NCBI GenBank assembly: GCA_938046095.1
Contig: CALIXS010000002.1
Coordinates: 1-53,446, forward strand
DNA from: an uncultured Clostridia bacterium
GTDB taxonomy: Bacteria; Bacillota; Clostridia; Peptostreptococcales; Anaerovoracaceae
Direction: 5' to 3'
Length of the DNA stretch: 53,446 nucleotides
This document shows, one piece after another, positions 8,422-17,716 of the stretch. How positions within the stretch are numbered: position 1 is the stretch's first letter; each line of letters opens with the position of its first letter. The notes beneath the pieces were generated by a model that saw only the letters and a list, made by a program, of their open reading frames with translations, was not told where the DNA came from and made no database searches. The position numbers and the translations under genes were made by a program.

Positions 8422-10809
8422 TCAGTTCTTTTTCATCGTTACTATCGTCACGCCTTCGCCGCCCTCGTTATATTTTCCGGCTGCAAAGGATGCAACATAC
8501 TTGTTCTGTCTGAGCGCCCGTCTGATCTCAGCTTTGAGTATGCCCTCACCGCGCCCGTGTATTATCGTAACCGTATCGAGACCTGCTATATACACATCGT
8601 CGAGATACTTGCCCACGTCCATCAAAGCGTCGTCGGCGTTCTTCCCCCGTACGTCTATACTCGCGGAAACGCTTGTCGCCTTTGATTTGAAAAGGGTGCC
8701 GTATCTCGAGCGTCCACTCATTGTTTTTTTTCGTTCCCCCCCTTCATTGATAACCATAAGGTCTTTTATGTTGACATTGACCTTTATAGCCCCTATGGCG
8801 ACTTGCAGTTCGCCCTTTGCATCCGGCAGGGTGAATACCGAACCGTTCTGGTTGAGTGTAAGTACCTTCACACGGTCGCCTACCTTAAGGTCATCGGCTG
8901 AAACGGGATCGCTGTTAATCTGCTGCACTGCCTTTGAAGCGTATTTTTCTTCGACTTCCCGGATCCGTCTTTTGCTTTCCTGAAGCGATTTCCCCGAACC
9001 GTTCTGTATCACACCGTTTTTCGCAAGCCTGCTCATCTCCCTTTGGACGTCGCGGCTTACTTCCTTCGCTTCCCGTATATATTCGCGCGCTTCCTCTCTC
9101 GCCTGACTGAGTATTCTGTCACGTTTTTCGTAAACATCCGCCTCGCGTTCCTCGAGTTTCGCGATACGCCTTCGCGCCTCCTGCACCATCATTGCCGCCT
9201 CGGCTCTGTCGTCCGCAGCGCACTTTCTGTCCTCCTCTATCGACGATATGACGTTTTCAAACTCCAAATCGCCGCGTTCTATAAGCTGCGAGGCTCTGTC
9301 TATTATCGAAGCGTCAAGCCCGAGTTTTTTCGATATTTCGAACGCGTTCGACCTCCCCGGCACCCCGATAAGGAGCCTGTATGTAGGCGAAAGCGTTTCC
9401 ACATCGAATTCCATCGCGGCGTTCTCGGCGCCGTCCGTAGAAAGCGCATATTTCTTAAGTTCGTTATAGTGTGTCGTAGCCATAGTCACGGCGCCGGCCG
9501 CATACAGTCTTTCGAGTATCGATATGGCCAAAGCCGCGCCCTCAGTCGGGTCTGTTCCGGCTCCGAGCTCATCGAGCAGAACGAGGCTTCCCTTGCCCGC
9601 GTTTTCAATTATATCAACTATATTTTTCATGTGCGACGAAAACGTCGACAGGCTCTGTTCAATACTTTGTTCGTCGCCGATGTCGGCAAAGACATCTTTT
9701 ACCGCAGGCACCAGACTCTCATCAGATGCAGGTATATGAAGTCCGCTCATCGCCATCATCGTGAGAAGTCCCGCCGTTTTGAGGCTTACCGTTTTGCCGC
9801 CCGTATTCGGTCCTGTAACTATAAGCGTCCTGTAACCGTCACCCAGCGTGATATCTATCGGCACGATTTTATCTTCATCTATGAGCGGATGACGCGCCTG
9901 TATGAGCTTAAGCACACCGCGCTCTGCCAACCCGGGTTCGCACGCACCCATACGGCGCGAAAGCTTTCCTTTTGCCATTATAAAATCGAGTCTCATTATA
10001 AGCCCGCTGTTATACTTGATTTCCTTTTGATGCTCTGCAACGCGCGACGAAAGCTCCGCAAGGATCCTTGCCATCTCCTGCTGCTCCTCGAATTCGAGCT
10101 CCCGCAGCCTGTTGTTCAGATCGACGACCGCCTGAGGCTCCACAAACAAAGTAGCTCCACCCTTTGATGTATCGTGTACCATCCCCGGAAACCTCGTCCT
10201 GTGCTCCTGCTTAACCGGTATCACGTACCGTCCGTCGCGCATGGTCACTATCGCATCCTGAAGATATGCTCTGTTATCACTGGACGATATGATTTGATTG
10301 AGCCTGTTTTTTATCGCTTCGTTCTGGCGGCCTATACCTCGCCTTATGTCTCTCAGTCTCGGAGAAGCGCTGTCAGCCATCTCATCCTCGGTTATGATGC
10401 ACCTGTCGATATCGTTCTCCAGGGATCGGACAGGCATTATGAGCTCCGCCATTTCTCTGATCAGCGGGATATCGGGTATATCGTCGGACTTCATAAACGA
10501 TACTATCCTAGAAGCTATGCGAAGATCGGCATTGACCTCCAGAAGCTCCTTCATCGTAAGACTGCCGCCCTTATGTGCGCGGTCTACACATCCGTCCACG
10601 TCATACAGTCCTTCTGTCGGCAGCGGTCCTTTACGGTCAATAAGGCCGACCGCTTCCGTGGTCGACCTTAATTCTCTCTTTATTATGTGCATATCGTCGT
10701 ATGGACTGAGCTTCTTTGCCATCTGCGCCGAACCCTCGCAGCCCGTCAGATCTTGCAGCATAGCTGTAATTTTCGTATATTCTAATGTATTCAGCGCCTT
10801 ACGGTTCAT
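8422..10809 (-). CDS. mutS2: MutS2 ribosome-rescue/recombination ATPase with Smr domain
   Basis: The 795-residue protein has the MutS core without the mismatch-reading domains: helical lever domain, then an ABC-type ATPase with Walker A GPNTGGKT at 333-340 and Walker B/D-loop region LVLLDELGAGTDPTEGAA. A long coiled coil follows, then a KOW-like region, and the C-terminal Smr nuclease domain from about 715, with DVRGK near 719 and HGRGEG at 751-756. MutS2 family members act on stalled or collided ribosomes and restrain recombination. The start overlaps the zapA stop by four bases (ATGA), so the two are translationally coupled. Confidence 0.97.
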   Translation of the reverse strand: MNRKALNTLEYTKITAMLQDLTGCEGSAQMAKKLSPYDDMHIIKRELRSTTEAVGLIDRKGPLPTEGLYDVDGCVDRAHKGGSLTMKELLEVNADLRIASRIVSFMKSDDIPDIPLIREMAELIMPVRSLENDIDRCIITEDEMADSASPRLRDIRRGIGRQNEAIKNRLNQIISSSDNRAYLQDAIVTMRDGRYVIPVKQEHRTRFPGMVHDTSKGGATLFVEPQAVVDLNNRLRELEFEEQQEMARILAELSSRVAEHQKEIKYNSGLIMRLDFIMAKGKLSRRMGACEPGLAERGVLKLIQARHPLIDEDKIVPIDITLGDGYRTLIVTGPNTGGKTVSLKTAGLLTMMAMSGLHIPASDESLVPAVKDVFADIGDEQSIEQSLSTFSSHMKNIVDIIENAGKGSLVLLDELGAGTDPTEGAALAISILERLYAAGAVTMATTHYNELKKYALSTDGAENAAMEFDVETLSPTYRLLIGVPGRSNAFEISKKLGLDASIIDRASQLIERGDLEFENVISSIEEDRKCAADDRAEAAMMVQEARRRIAKLEEREADVYEKRDRILSQAREEAREYIREAKEVSRDVQREMSRLAKNGVIQNGSGKSLQESKRRIREVEEKYASKAVQQINSDPVSADDLKVGDRVKVLTLNQNGSVFTLPDAKGELQVAIGAIKVNVNIKDLMVINEGGERKKTMSGRSRYGTLFKSKATSVSASIDVRGKNADDALMDVGKYLDDVYIAGLDTVTIIHGRGEGILKAEIRRALRQNKYVASFAAGKYNEGGEGVTIVTMKKN

Positions 10810-11267
10810 AACTTCGCCTTAAGTTTGTCAAGCTCGGTTTTGAGCTTGATATTCTCCATCTGAAGATCAAAAAAGCTGTTCTCATACTCTGTGCACTTAT
10901 CCCTGAGCTCCTGCATTTTTTCGGAATCGTCTCTGATCCTGTCGCGCAGCTCACTGACGTTGTCCTTGCTCGTCCGGGTATTCTTCTTTGATTTTTCCCA
11001 CATGCTCATGTAATAAGCGGCATCTGCTTCTATCTTTTCCTTTTCAGTCTTTACTTTCTCCAGATCACGCCTGACAGCAAAATACTGATCGCTTATGTTG
11101 ACTGCCGAAAGCACTGCAAGGCTTCCTGCCGATGTATCCGATACTGCCTTACTTATCGCTTTCATCTGCTCGTCCACGTGAGCTGCGATCTCCTTTATCT
11201 CGTCTTCGCTTCGCTCTCCCGCGATAGTGTACTCCTGTCCGTAGATTCTGACGGTAACTTTGCTCAT
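10806..11267 (-). CDS. zapA: cell division protein ZapA
   Basis: The product (153 aa) starts MSKVTVRIYGQEYTIAGE, the typical ZapA globular head, and continues into a long helical coiled coil (about residues 75-153) rich in Lys, Glu and Leu. ZapA binds FtsZ and bundles protofilaments at the Z ring. I place the start at 11267 and not 11306 because GGGAGG lies eight bases upstream and family alignment begins here; this leaves 16 bases after pheT. The coiled coil is longer than in the roughly 85-residue Bacillus protein. Its location between pheT and mutS2 is common in Firmicutes. Confidence 0.93.
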   Translation of the reverse strand: MSKVTVRIYGQEYTIAGERSEDEIKEIAAHVDEQMKAISKAVSDTSAGSLAVLSAVNISDQYFAVRRDLEKVKTEKEKIEADAAYYMSMWEKSKKNTRTSKDNVSELRDRIRDDSEKMQELRDKCTEYENSFFDLQMENIKLKTELDKLKAKL

Positions 11268-11283
11268 TGCGGCTCGCCTCCCG

Positions 11284-13731
11284 TTAATTATCCCTGATAG
11301 CGGCATCGAGTTTTTCTCTCAGCGCTGCAAGTACATTCCGGTGTACGCTTTCCGTTTCCTTGTCGGTCAGCGTGCGGTCGTCGTGTCTGTATGTAAGGCT
11401 GAATGCAACGCTCTTTTTGCCCCTCTCTACCTGCTCACCCCTGTATACGTCAAACAGTCTGACATCCCTCAAAATATCCGTACCTGCCTCGGTTATGACC
11501 TTTTCTATCGTTGCAACCGTCGTTTCCTCCGGCACCACCATCGCTATATCCCGCGACATCGCCGGATATTTAGGCAGCTGCTCATAGTGTATCTCGTCAG
11601 ATGCAAACTCTATTAGATTCCGGAAGAAGAGCTCCGCGGCGTACGATCTTGTCTCAAGACCGTAGCTCTCCGCGACGTCCGGATGTATCTCTCCCATTAT
11701 TCCCATCTCTACCCGCTCGCCCCGATCAGTCGTCTTTATAATTCTGGCACACCTTCCCGGATGATAAAGCCCGTACTCCGATTCCGCCTCGTAGCTGACT
11801 CCGTCGATGCCCAACCTGTCGAAGAGTGCCTCCGTCATGCCCTTGAGGGTAAAGAACGACTCACCCTCGCCGTAGACGCCTATCGAAAGGTCATATGATT
11901 CGTCAGGGAGCTTATCGTCGCCGAGCATGCTCCTGCTGAACACAGTACCTATCTCGAATGCTCTCACGGCTTCCCTTCCCCTCGAACAGTTTCTTCCGAG
12001 CACCTCAAGCATTCCGGGAATAAGTATAGTTCTGAGCGCCGCCGTATCCTCACCCATAGGATTTATTATCTTTACGGTATCCCTCTCCCACGAGTCTTCG
12101 TCTATCCCGCACTGATCGAAGGCTTTATCGCTGATGAACGAAAATGTCTGTATCTCGTCGGCGCCCATGGCGCACATCATATCTCTGACCTTGCGCCTGA
12201 GCTCCCAGCTTGCGGAGTTTGTGACATTTGTCGCAAGCTCCGGTATAGTGTCCGTCAAATTATCATAGCCGTACATCCTCGCTATCTCCTCGACGTAGTC
12301 CACCTCCTCCGGCAGATCGCGCCTCACCGACGGCGGCGTAACGATCAAATCATCACCATCACCGCAGACCTCCATCTCGAGACTTTGCAGAAGTCTTACC
12401 ATATGCTCTCTCGTGAGGCTCGTTCCGAGTACTTTGTTGATGCGGCTCACGCGTACTGTCACCGCAGGCGCGGCTTCGGGCTTCCTGTATACGTCAACCG
12501 AACCCGAAAGGACTCTGCCGCAGCCAAGCAGCTCGACGAGCCTGCACACCCTGTCCGCCGCAGCCTCGCAGAGATTCGGGTCTATACCCTTCTCATAGCG
12601 TCCCGACGCTTCCGTCCTGAGACCGAGCTTCTTGGAGGTCTGCCTTACCGAGGAGCCCGAGAAGTTGGCCGATTCTATCACAACGGTATCCGTATCCGGC
12701 AATATCTCCGAATTAAGCCCGCCCATAACGCCCGCAATCGCCACCGGCTTTTCGGCGTCGTTTATCATCAACATATCGTGTTCGAGTCTGCGCTCCGTCC
12801 CGTCGAGCGTCGTGAAGCTCTCACCTTCAGCGGCCGTATCCACCGTTATTTTGCCGCTCGCGAGATGCCTTATGTCGAATGCGTGGAGAGGCTGTCCGTA
12901 CTCCAGCATTACGAAGTTCGTTATGTCGACAATATTGTTTATCGGTCTCATGCCTGCCGCGATGAGCCTCTTCTGAAGCCACCACGGGCTCTGCTCTATC
13001 TTCACGGCCTTTATGACTCTTGCCGTGTATCTTTTGCAAAGATCAGATTTTACCTCTACCGATACATAATCGGACGCCTGCTCGTCAGTTTTTTCGCACT
13101 CTGTATCGGGATATACAAGTCTGCCCCCGAAGGTCGCCGCCGCTTCCCTTGCCATTCCTATCATAGAAAGGCAATCAGGCCTGTTGGGCGTAATCTCAAA
13201 ATCCACCACCTCGTCACTCAGCTCCAAAGCGGACACGACATCCTTCCCGAGCTTGTCGGACCAGTCCCCCGGAAGAAGCCAGATGCCGTCCTTCGATATG
13301 AGAGGTGCAACCTTGTCGGAAAGACCGAGCTCCTGAGGTCCGCACATCATCCCCTCCGACGGTACACCCCTCACTTCTCCCGCTTTGATGTCGAAGCCGT
13401 TCGGATCATAAGGCGCTCCGTGAAGAGCAGGTACATGAGCACCGTCAAGAGCTACGGGAACAAACGCCCCTTCGTATATATTTGCGGCGCTCGTTACTAT
13501 CTGAACAGTCTCATTTCCCATATCCGCCTGACACACTGTCAGCCTGTCCGCGTCAGGATGCTTTTCCGTTTTGGTTATCCTTCCTATCCTGACACCGCTG
13601 ATCCCTTCGCCGAGTAGCTGCGTCGTCTCGATATTGGATCCGCTCATTATCATTCTCTCACAGAATTCCCTGTTTGAAGGCCACCTGTCAAGCTCCACAT
13701 AATCCTTTATCCAGTTTATCGATACCAGCAT
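11284..13731 (-). CDS. pheT: phenylalanyl-tRNA synthetase beta subunit
   Basis: The 815-residue beta chain of the alpha2-beta2 class II synthetase is full length. Visible modules are the N-terminal EMAP/OB tRNA-binding domain (VRIGRITKTEKHPDADRLTV near residue 46), the B3/B4 editing domain that clears mischarged Tyr-tRNA, the B5 DNA-binding-like fold, the catalytic-like core, and the C-terminal ferredoxin-fold anticodon-binding domain starting at YPAMSRDIAMVVPEE. It lies 18 bases after pheS and forms the heterotetramer with it. Confidence 0.98.
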   Translation of the reverse strand: MLVSINWIKDYVELDRWPSNREFCERMIMSGSNIETTQLLGEGISGVRIGRITKTEKHPDADRLTVCQADMGNETVQIVTSAANIYEGAFVPVALDGAHVPALHGAPYDPNGFDIKAGEVRGVPSEGMMCGPQELGLSDKVAPLISKDGIWLLPGDWSDKLGKDVVSALELSDEVVDFEITPNRPDCLSMIGMAREAAATFGGRLVYPDTECEKTDEQASDYVSVEVKSDLCKRYTARVIKAVKIEQSPWWLQKRLIAAGMRPINNIVDITNFVMLEYGQPLHAFDIRHLASGKITVDTAAEGESFTTLDGTERRLEHDMLMINDAEKPVAIAGVMGGLNSEILPDTDTVVIESANFSGSSVRQTSKKLGLRTEASGRYEKGIDPNLCEAAADRVCRLVELLGCGRVLSGSVDVYRKPEAAPAVTVRVSRINKVLGTSLTREHMVRLLQSLEMEVCGDGDDLIVTPPSVRRDLPEEVDYVEEIARMYGYDNLTDTIPELATNVTNSASWELRRKVRDMMCAMGADEIQTFSFISDKAFDQCGIDEDSWERDTVKIINPMGEDTAALRTILIPGMLEVLGRNCSRGREAVRAFEIGTVFSRSMLGDDKLPDESYDLSIGVYGEGESFFTLKGMTEALFDRLGIDGVSYEAESEYGLYHPGRCARIIKTTDRGERVEMGIMGEIHPDVAESYGLETRSYAAELFFRNLIEFASDEIHYEQLPKYPAMSRDIAMVVPEETTVATIEKVITEAGTDILRDVRLFDVYRGEQVERGKKSVAFSLTYRHDDRTLTDKETESVHRNVLAALREKLDAAIRDN

Positions 13732-13749
13732 TATCCGATGACCTCCTTT

Positions 13750-14772
13750 CTATTTGAATTCCTCTATAAATCTCATGTCGTCCTCATAAAGGAGCCTGAT
13801 GTCGTCTATTCCGTATTTGAGCATCGCTATGCGCTCCACTCCCATGCCTACGGCAAATCCCGTATATTTGCCGGTATCTATTCCTCCCGCCCGGTGTACG
13901 TGCGGGTGCGTCATTCCGCAGCCGAGTATCTCGATCCATCCCGAGCCCTTGCATACATTGCAGCCCTTGCCGCCGCACTTGAAGCACGATACGTCCATCT
14001 CGGCGCTCGGCTCGGTGAACGGGAAGTGATGCGGACGGAATTTTGTTCTCGTCTTCGGTCCGAACAGCTTCTTCGCCATGTTGTCGAGTGTTCCCTTAAG
14101 ATCAGCCATCGTTATATTCTCTCCTACGACCATCATCTCTATCTGATGGAAAGTGTGCGAATGCGTCGCGTCGGGGGTATCACATCTGTAGCATCTGCCC
14201 GGGATCACTATCTTGTATGGAGGAGTAAGCTCCTGCTCGGCTCTTATCTGGGCTGATGACGTATGCGGACGAAGCACTATATCCTTCGATATGTAGAACG
14301 TGTCCGTCATATCTCTCGCAGGATGCGTTGCCGGGGCGTTCAGCCCGTCGAACGTGTTGAATACAGTATCGACATCCGGCCCCTCGTAGACGGAATACCC
14401 CATCGTTTTGAATATGTCCGTTATCTCCTCTATTATCTGCGTTATGGGATGCTTTACGCCTATCCTTACGGGAACTGCCGGCTCGGTTACATCTATACGC
14501 TCGAGCTTCAGCCTTCCGGCCTTTGCTGCCGCCTTTATCTCGGCCGCTCTCTTGTTCAGTGCCTCGCTTATCTGCTGTTTGACCTCGTTCGCGCTCCTGC
14601 CGAACTCTTTCTTCTCCTCCGGCGGAAGCGTGCCCATAGTGCGCATGATTTCCGTAATCCGTCCTTTTTTGCCGAGAAATTTTATCCTTATCTCCTCGGT
14701 ATCCCTTTCGGACACGGCGTTTCGCATCTGTTCATGCGCTTCACGGAGCATGCTTGTCAATTTTTCCTGCAT
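13750..14772 (-). CDS. pheS: phenylalanyl-tRNA synthetase alpha subunit
   Basis: The 340-residue alpha chain carries the aminoacylation site. An N-terminal coiled coil (to about residue 90) precedes class II motif 1, motif 2 around HPARDMTDTFYI and SAQIRAEQ, and motif 3 GMGVERIAMLKYGIDDIR at the C-terminus. A CxxC-x4-CxxC insertion (CFKCGGKGCNVC) near residue 250 is shared by many bacterial PheS proteins and may bind zinc. The gene begins six bases after the methyltransferase stop. No T-box leader is present directly upstream. Confidence 0.98.
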   Translation of the reverse strand: MQEKLTSMLREAHEQMRNAVSERDTEEIRIKFLGKKGRITEIMRTMGTLPPEEKKEFGRSANEVKQQISEALNKRAAEIKAAAKAGRLKLERIDVTEPAVPVRIGVKHPITQIIEEITDIFKTMGYSVYEGPDVDTVFNTFDGLNAPATHPARDMTDTFYISKDIVLRPHTSSAQIRAEQELTPPYKIVIPGRCYRCDTPDATHSHTFHQIEMMVVGENITMADLKGTLDNMAKKLFGPKTRTKFRPHHFPFTEPSAEMDVSCFKCGGKGCNVCKGSGWIEILGCGMTHPHVHRAGGIDTGKYTGFAVGMGVERIAMLKYGIDDIRLLYEDDMRFIEEFK

Positions 14773-14778
14773 TGCTGT

Positions 14779-15591
14779 TTAACCTCTCTCGCTGTATGTA
14801 TTTTGTCTGACACACTCATACATGATTATCCCGGCTGCGACCGAAGCATTGAGTGAGTCCGTATGTCCCGACATGGGAATTGTGACGATTATATCGGATG
14901 TTTTCATCAGTTCCGGCGATATCCCGCCGCCCTCGTTGCCGATTATCACTGCCGCACCGCCTCTAAGATCGGCATCAAACACGGTGACATCAGTATCAAA
15001 ACCCGAAGCTACGAGCTTGAGCCCTGCAGCTCTTACCGCGTCCGCCGCCTCGCCCGGACTGTCGGCGAACGCTACCGGCATCCTGAACAGGGAACCCGCG
15101 GCCGCTCTCACAACCTTAGGCGAATATATATCAGCAGTTCCTTTTAGCGCGATAATTCCCGACATTCCGGCTGCATCGGCAGTCCTTATTATGGTGCCTA
15201 TGTTTCCGGGGTCCTGCAGCCTATCGAGTATAAGAAGTCCCGCGCCCCTCCTGCCTGTGACGTCTTCTATCCCGTAATCCGTTCTGGTAACGAGCGCCAT
15301 GACTGATCTGCCGTTTTCGGTCTGCGTCAGATTCGAGTAAAGTTCGGGGCTCAGTGCATACTGCGGAACTTTATCGAGCGAACGTGCAAGGCATGCGCCG
15401 AGCTCTTCGGCAGGAGATACTCCGGAGCCGCAGAATATTATCTCTCTTATATCCGCCCCGGCGTCCGACGCATCGGCTATCAGTGTTTTTCCTTCTATGA
15501 GATAGGCCAGCTCTCTGTCCCGGTATTTGCGATGCAGCAACTTTGCCCACAATTTGAACTTCCTGTTTTGCGCTGATATTATTTCGAACAA
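14779..15591 (-). CDS. TrmH/SpoU-family RNA 2'-O-methyltransferase
   Basis: The 270-residue protein has the SPOUT knot motifs in order: LDRLQDPGNIGTIIRTADAA (motif 1), VIIGNEGGGIS (motif 2) and IPMSGHTDSLNASVAAGI (motif 3), which bind SAM in the trefoil knot. A short N-terminal substrate-binding domain starts FEIISAQNRKFKLW. It methylates the ribose of an rRNA or tRNA nucleotide; RlmB or YsgA-like function is likely because this gene commonly precedes pheS in Firmicutes. Translation appears to start at TTG 15591 behind AGGAAGGTG. The gene begins only 19 bases past the hairpin that follows ftsZ. Confidence 0.9.
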   Translation of the reverse strand: MFEIISAQNRKFKLWAKLLHRKYRDRELAYLIEGKTLIADASDAGADIREIIFCGSGVSPAEELGACLARSLDKVPQYALSPELYSNLTQTENGRSVMALVTRTDYGIEDVTGRRGAGLLILDRLQDPGNIGTIIRTADAAGMSGIIALKGTADIYSPKVVRAAAGSLFRMPVAFADSPGEAADAVRAAGLKLVASGFDTDVTVFDADLRGGAAVIIGNEGGGISPELMKTSDIIVTIPMSGHTDSLNASVAAGIIMYECVRQNTYSERG

Positions 15592-15610
15592 ATGTCACCT
15601 TCCTATACCG

Positions 15611-15638
15611 AAAAAAAGCCGGCAGCAAAGGGCCGGCT
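15611..15638 (-). terminator. intrinsic terminator after ftsZ
   Basis: On the minus strand AGCCGGC (638-632) and GCCGGCT (623-617) form a 7-bp GC-rich stem with an 8-nt loop, followed by a run of T residues (617-611). It ends the dcw cluster but lies only 19 bases before the next start codon. Confidence 0.85.
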
Positions 15639-15648
15639 CAATAGGCTG

Positions 15649-16803
15649 CTATTTCTTGAGGAAAGGCGGGATACCGAACAGCGTATCCGTATAATCGGCG
15701 CGCCCGCCGCCGTCCTCGTTTTCTCCGTCAAAGAGATCGCTCAGCGATACCTCCTTGCCCGTCAGACCCTCCGGTGTAGTGACCTCCTTGGGTTCCGCCT
15801 TCGGCTCAGGCCTGCGTATCGGCTTGTACTCCATGGATTCCCGTTCGAGTCCCTCACTGAATCCGGTAGCGATAACGGTGATGGCGATCTCATCTTCCAT
15901 GTCCTCGGAAACGGCGGCGCCGAAGATGAGTATCGCATCGTCATCAGCCTTTTCCTCGACCATGGAGGCTACTTCGTTTATCTCGAGCATGCCGAGATCA
16001 TATCCACCCGATACGTAAAGTAGTATGGCTCTGGCACCCGAAATCGAAGTCTCGAGTAGCGGGCTTTCTATGGCAGCCTTTACGGCTTCCTTTGCCCTGT
16101 TCTCGCCGCTCCCGCGGCCGACTCCCATGTGGGCTACGCCTCTGTCAGTCATTACCGACTTTACATCCGCAAAGTCCACGTTTATAAGCGCAAAATCGCT
16201 TATAAGATCGGTTATACCCTGTACGCCCTGACGAAGCACGTCGTCGGCCATGCCGAAGGCCTGAACCATCGTCGTATTTGCATCGCTTATCTCGAGCAGT
16301 CTGTCGTTAGGTACGACGACGAGAGAGTCTACGAATTTCTTGAGGAATGAAAGCCCAAGCTCAGCCTGCTTCATTCTCTTTCTGCCCTCAAACGTGAACG
16401 GCTTTGTTACGACCGCCACGGTCAGGATACCCATGTCCCTTGATACCTTGGCTATTATCGGAGCGGCACCCGTACCGGTGCCTCCACCCATGCCCGCCGT
16501 GATAAAGACCATATCTGCGCCTTCTATCACATCCGAAATAGTATCTATCGTTTCCTCTGCCGACATCTGCCCGATCTCCGGGTTTCCGCCTGCTCCAAGT
16601 CCCCTCGTGAGCTTCTCTCCGATCTGTATTTTCGTCTCGGCGCCGCACTTGTTTAGCGCCTGTTTATCTGTATTGACAGCTATGAACTGGATTCCTTTAA
16701 GTCCCGCTTCGATCATTCGGTTGACGGCATTGCAGCCGCCTCCGCCTACGCCGATGACCTTGATCACGGCAGAGTTATCCCTACCCGTTTCGAATTGCAG
16801 CAT
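15649..16803 (-). CDS. ftsZ: cell division GTPase FtsZ
   Basis: The 384-residue tubulin homologue polymerises into the Z ring. GTP-binding elements are GVGGGGCNAVNRM near residue 20 and the tubulin signature GMGGGTGTGAAPIIA near 105. The T7 synergy loop NVDFADVKSVM supplies the catalytic acids. A linker of about 60 residues rich in Pro, Glu and Lys leads to the conserved C-terminal peptide (LFGIPPFLKK) that docks FtsA, SepF or ZapA-type partners. AAGGAGG precedes the ATG. No ftsA lies beside it. It is the last gene of the dcw cluster, with its own candidate promoter upstream and a terminator 10 bases after the stop. Confidence 0.99.
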   Translation of the reverse strand: MLQFETGRDNSAVIKVIGVGGGGCNAVNRMIEAGLKGIQFIAVNTDKQALNKCGAETKIQIGEKLTRGLGAGGNPEIGQMSAEETIDTISDVIEGADMVFITAGMGGGTGTGAAPIIAKVSRDMGILTVAVVTKPFTFEGRKRMKQAELGLSFLKKFVDSLVVVPNDRLLEISDANTTMVQAFGMADDVLRQGVQGITDLISDFALINVDFADVKSVMTDRGVAHMGVGRGSGENRAKEAVKAAIESPLLETSISGARAILLYVSGGYDLGMLEINEVASMVEEKADDDAILIFGAAVSEDMEDEIAITVIATGFSEGLERESMEYKPIRRPEPKAEPKEVTTPEGLTGKEVSLSDLFDGENEDGGGRADYTDTLFGIPPFLKK

Positions 16804-16836
16804 CTCAGTGCCTCCTTACCATGCAAATATAAAAAT

Positions 16837-16865
16837 ATTTTACCATACCGCAGCGCCTTTTGCAT
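16837..16865 (-). promoter_or_regulatory. candidate ftsZ promoter in the ftsQ-ftsZ gap
   Basis: The 124-base gap before ftsZ holds TGGTAAAAT (-10 TAAAAT at 16842-16837, with an extended TG) and a weak -35 ATGCAA 17 bases upstream. This is one of few places in the cluster with room for a promoter, and would allow extra ftsZ expression. Confidence 0.4.
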
Positions 16866-16927
16866 TACTTTTTCTGTTGCGGACCGGCTGTTTTATACAT
16901 TTTGTACACCTGTTTTATATGACACGC

Positions 16928-17716
16928 TCAATCCGTCTCGACCTCAGGGGAAAAAGAAAGATAATCCTCCCCGCTCATCTTTATCGTACCCCTTGTTATA
17001 CTTTCACCGAACAGGTCGCTCACGACCTTTTGAAGCTGCTTGTTCTCTATCGAATTCATTATCTCATTCGGTGTCCCCTTTACTATCAGACTGTCGTATA
17101 TATAGCAGTGAAGCATCACCTTTGCGACATCGATCTTTTTGAAATATATGTCGCCTTCCTTCATCGCATCGAGCATCCTTAGTGTTGTCGCAAGTGAGTC
17201 GCTCTCCTCTACCTCCATTGCTTCACCGACGTTCATCTTGCTTATCGTAAGACCGGTCAGGACCGTAAGCTGCGGGTCGATGTCCGTCTTTCTAAGCACC
17301 GTCCCCGCTTTGTCGATAACGATATAGCTGTCGCCGTACAGTACCGCAGCCGTCTGGGCGCGTTCAGTCACAGTTATCTTTATCGTTCCCGGAAGCTTGC
17401 GCGAGATATCGACATCGCCGAAATACGGTTCCTTTTCGAGGCGTTCTTTCATCTCCTTTATTCCGGGGCTGAATATTATATTGCTGCCGGTCCTCGCCTT
17501 TGCGAGCCCTATGACCTCCTCATCGGTATAGTACGTGTTTCCCTCTACCCTTATCTCCTTTATGGAAAAGTAATCAGAGCGCAGAAAAATATAGACGCCC
17601 GCGACAATGCCTATAAATATCAAAAAACGCAAAAGATAGTGCTTTTTGCGGTGCACCTTCCTTACACGATCAACTTCCTTGAACTCTATGTCGTCATAAT
17701 CCTTTATCCGACTCAT
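16928..17716 (-). CDS. ftsQ: cell division protein FtsQ/DivIB
   Basis: The 262-residue bitopic protein has a basic cytosolic tail with a run of RKVHRKKH, one membrane segment at about residues 28-46 (LLRFLIFIGIVAGVYIFL), and an extracytoplasmic POTRA domain beginning YFSIKEIRVEGNTYYTDEEV. The beta domain includes FGDVDISRKLPGTIKITVTE and the tail is acidic. FtsQ/DivIB forms a complex with FtsL and DivIC that activates septal synthesis by FtsW and PBP2. The start overlaps the murG stop by 23 bases. Confidence 0.92.
   Translation of the reverse strand: MSRIKDYDDIEFKEVDRVRKVHRKKHYLLRFLIFIGIVAGVYIFLRSDYFSIKEIRVEGNTYYTDEEVIGLAKARTGSNIIFSPGIKEMKERLEKEPYFGDVDISRKLPGTIKITVTERAQTAAVLYGDSYIVIDKAGTVLRKTDIDPQLTVLTGLTISKMNVGEAMEVEESDSLATTLRMLDAMKEGDIYFKKIDVAKVMLHCYIYDSLIVKGTPNEIMNSIENKQLQKVVSDLFGESITRGTIKMSGEDYLSFSPEVETD

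Noticed and set aside
12385..13617. 410-codon open frame on the plus strand
   Set aside because: It is antisense to pheT, very rich in Arg, Tyr and His, has no ribosome site and no recognisable domain. Similar shadows lie opposite mutS2 (9043-10167), the PBP gene (23982-25187), rsmH (26017-27180) and the nucleotidase (28958-30004).
13738..15600. T-box leader for pheST
   Set aside because: Gaps around pheS are 6 to 57 bases and lack the AGGGUGGNACCGCG-type element.
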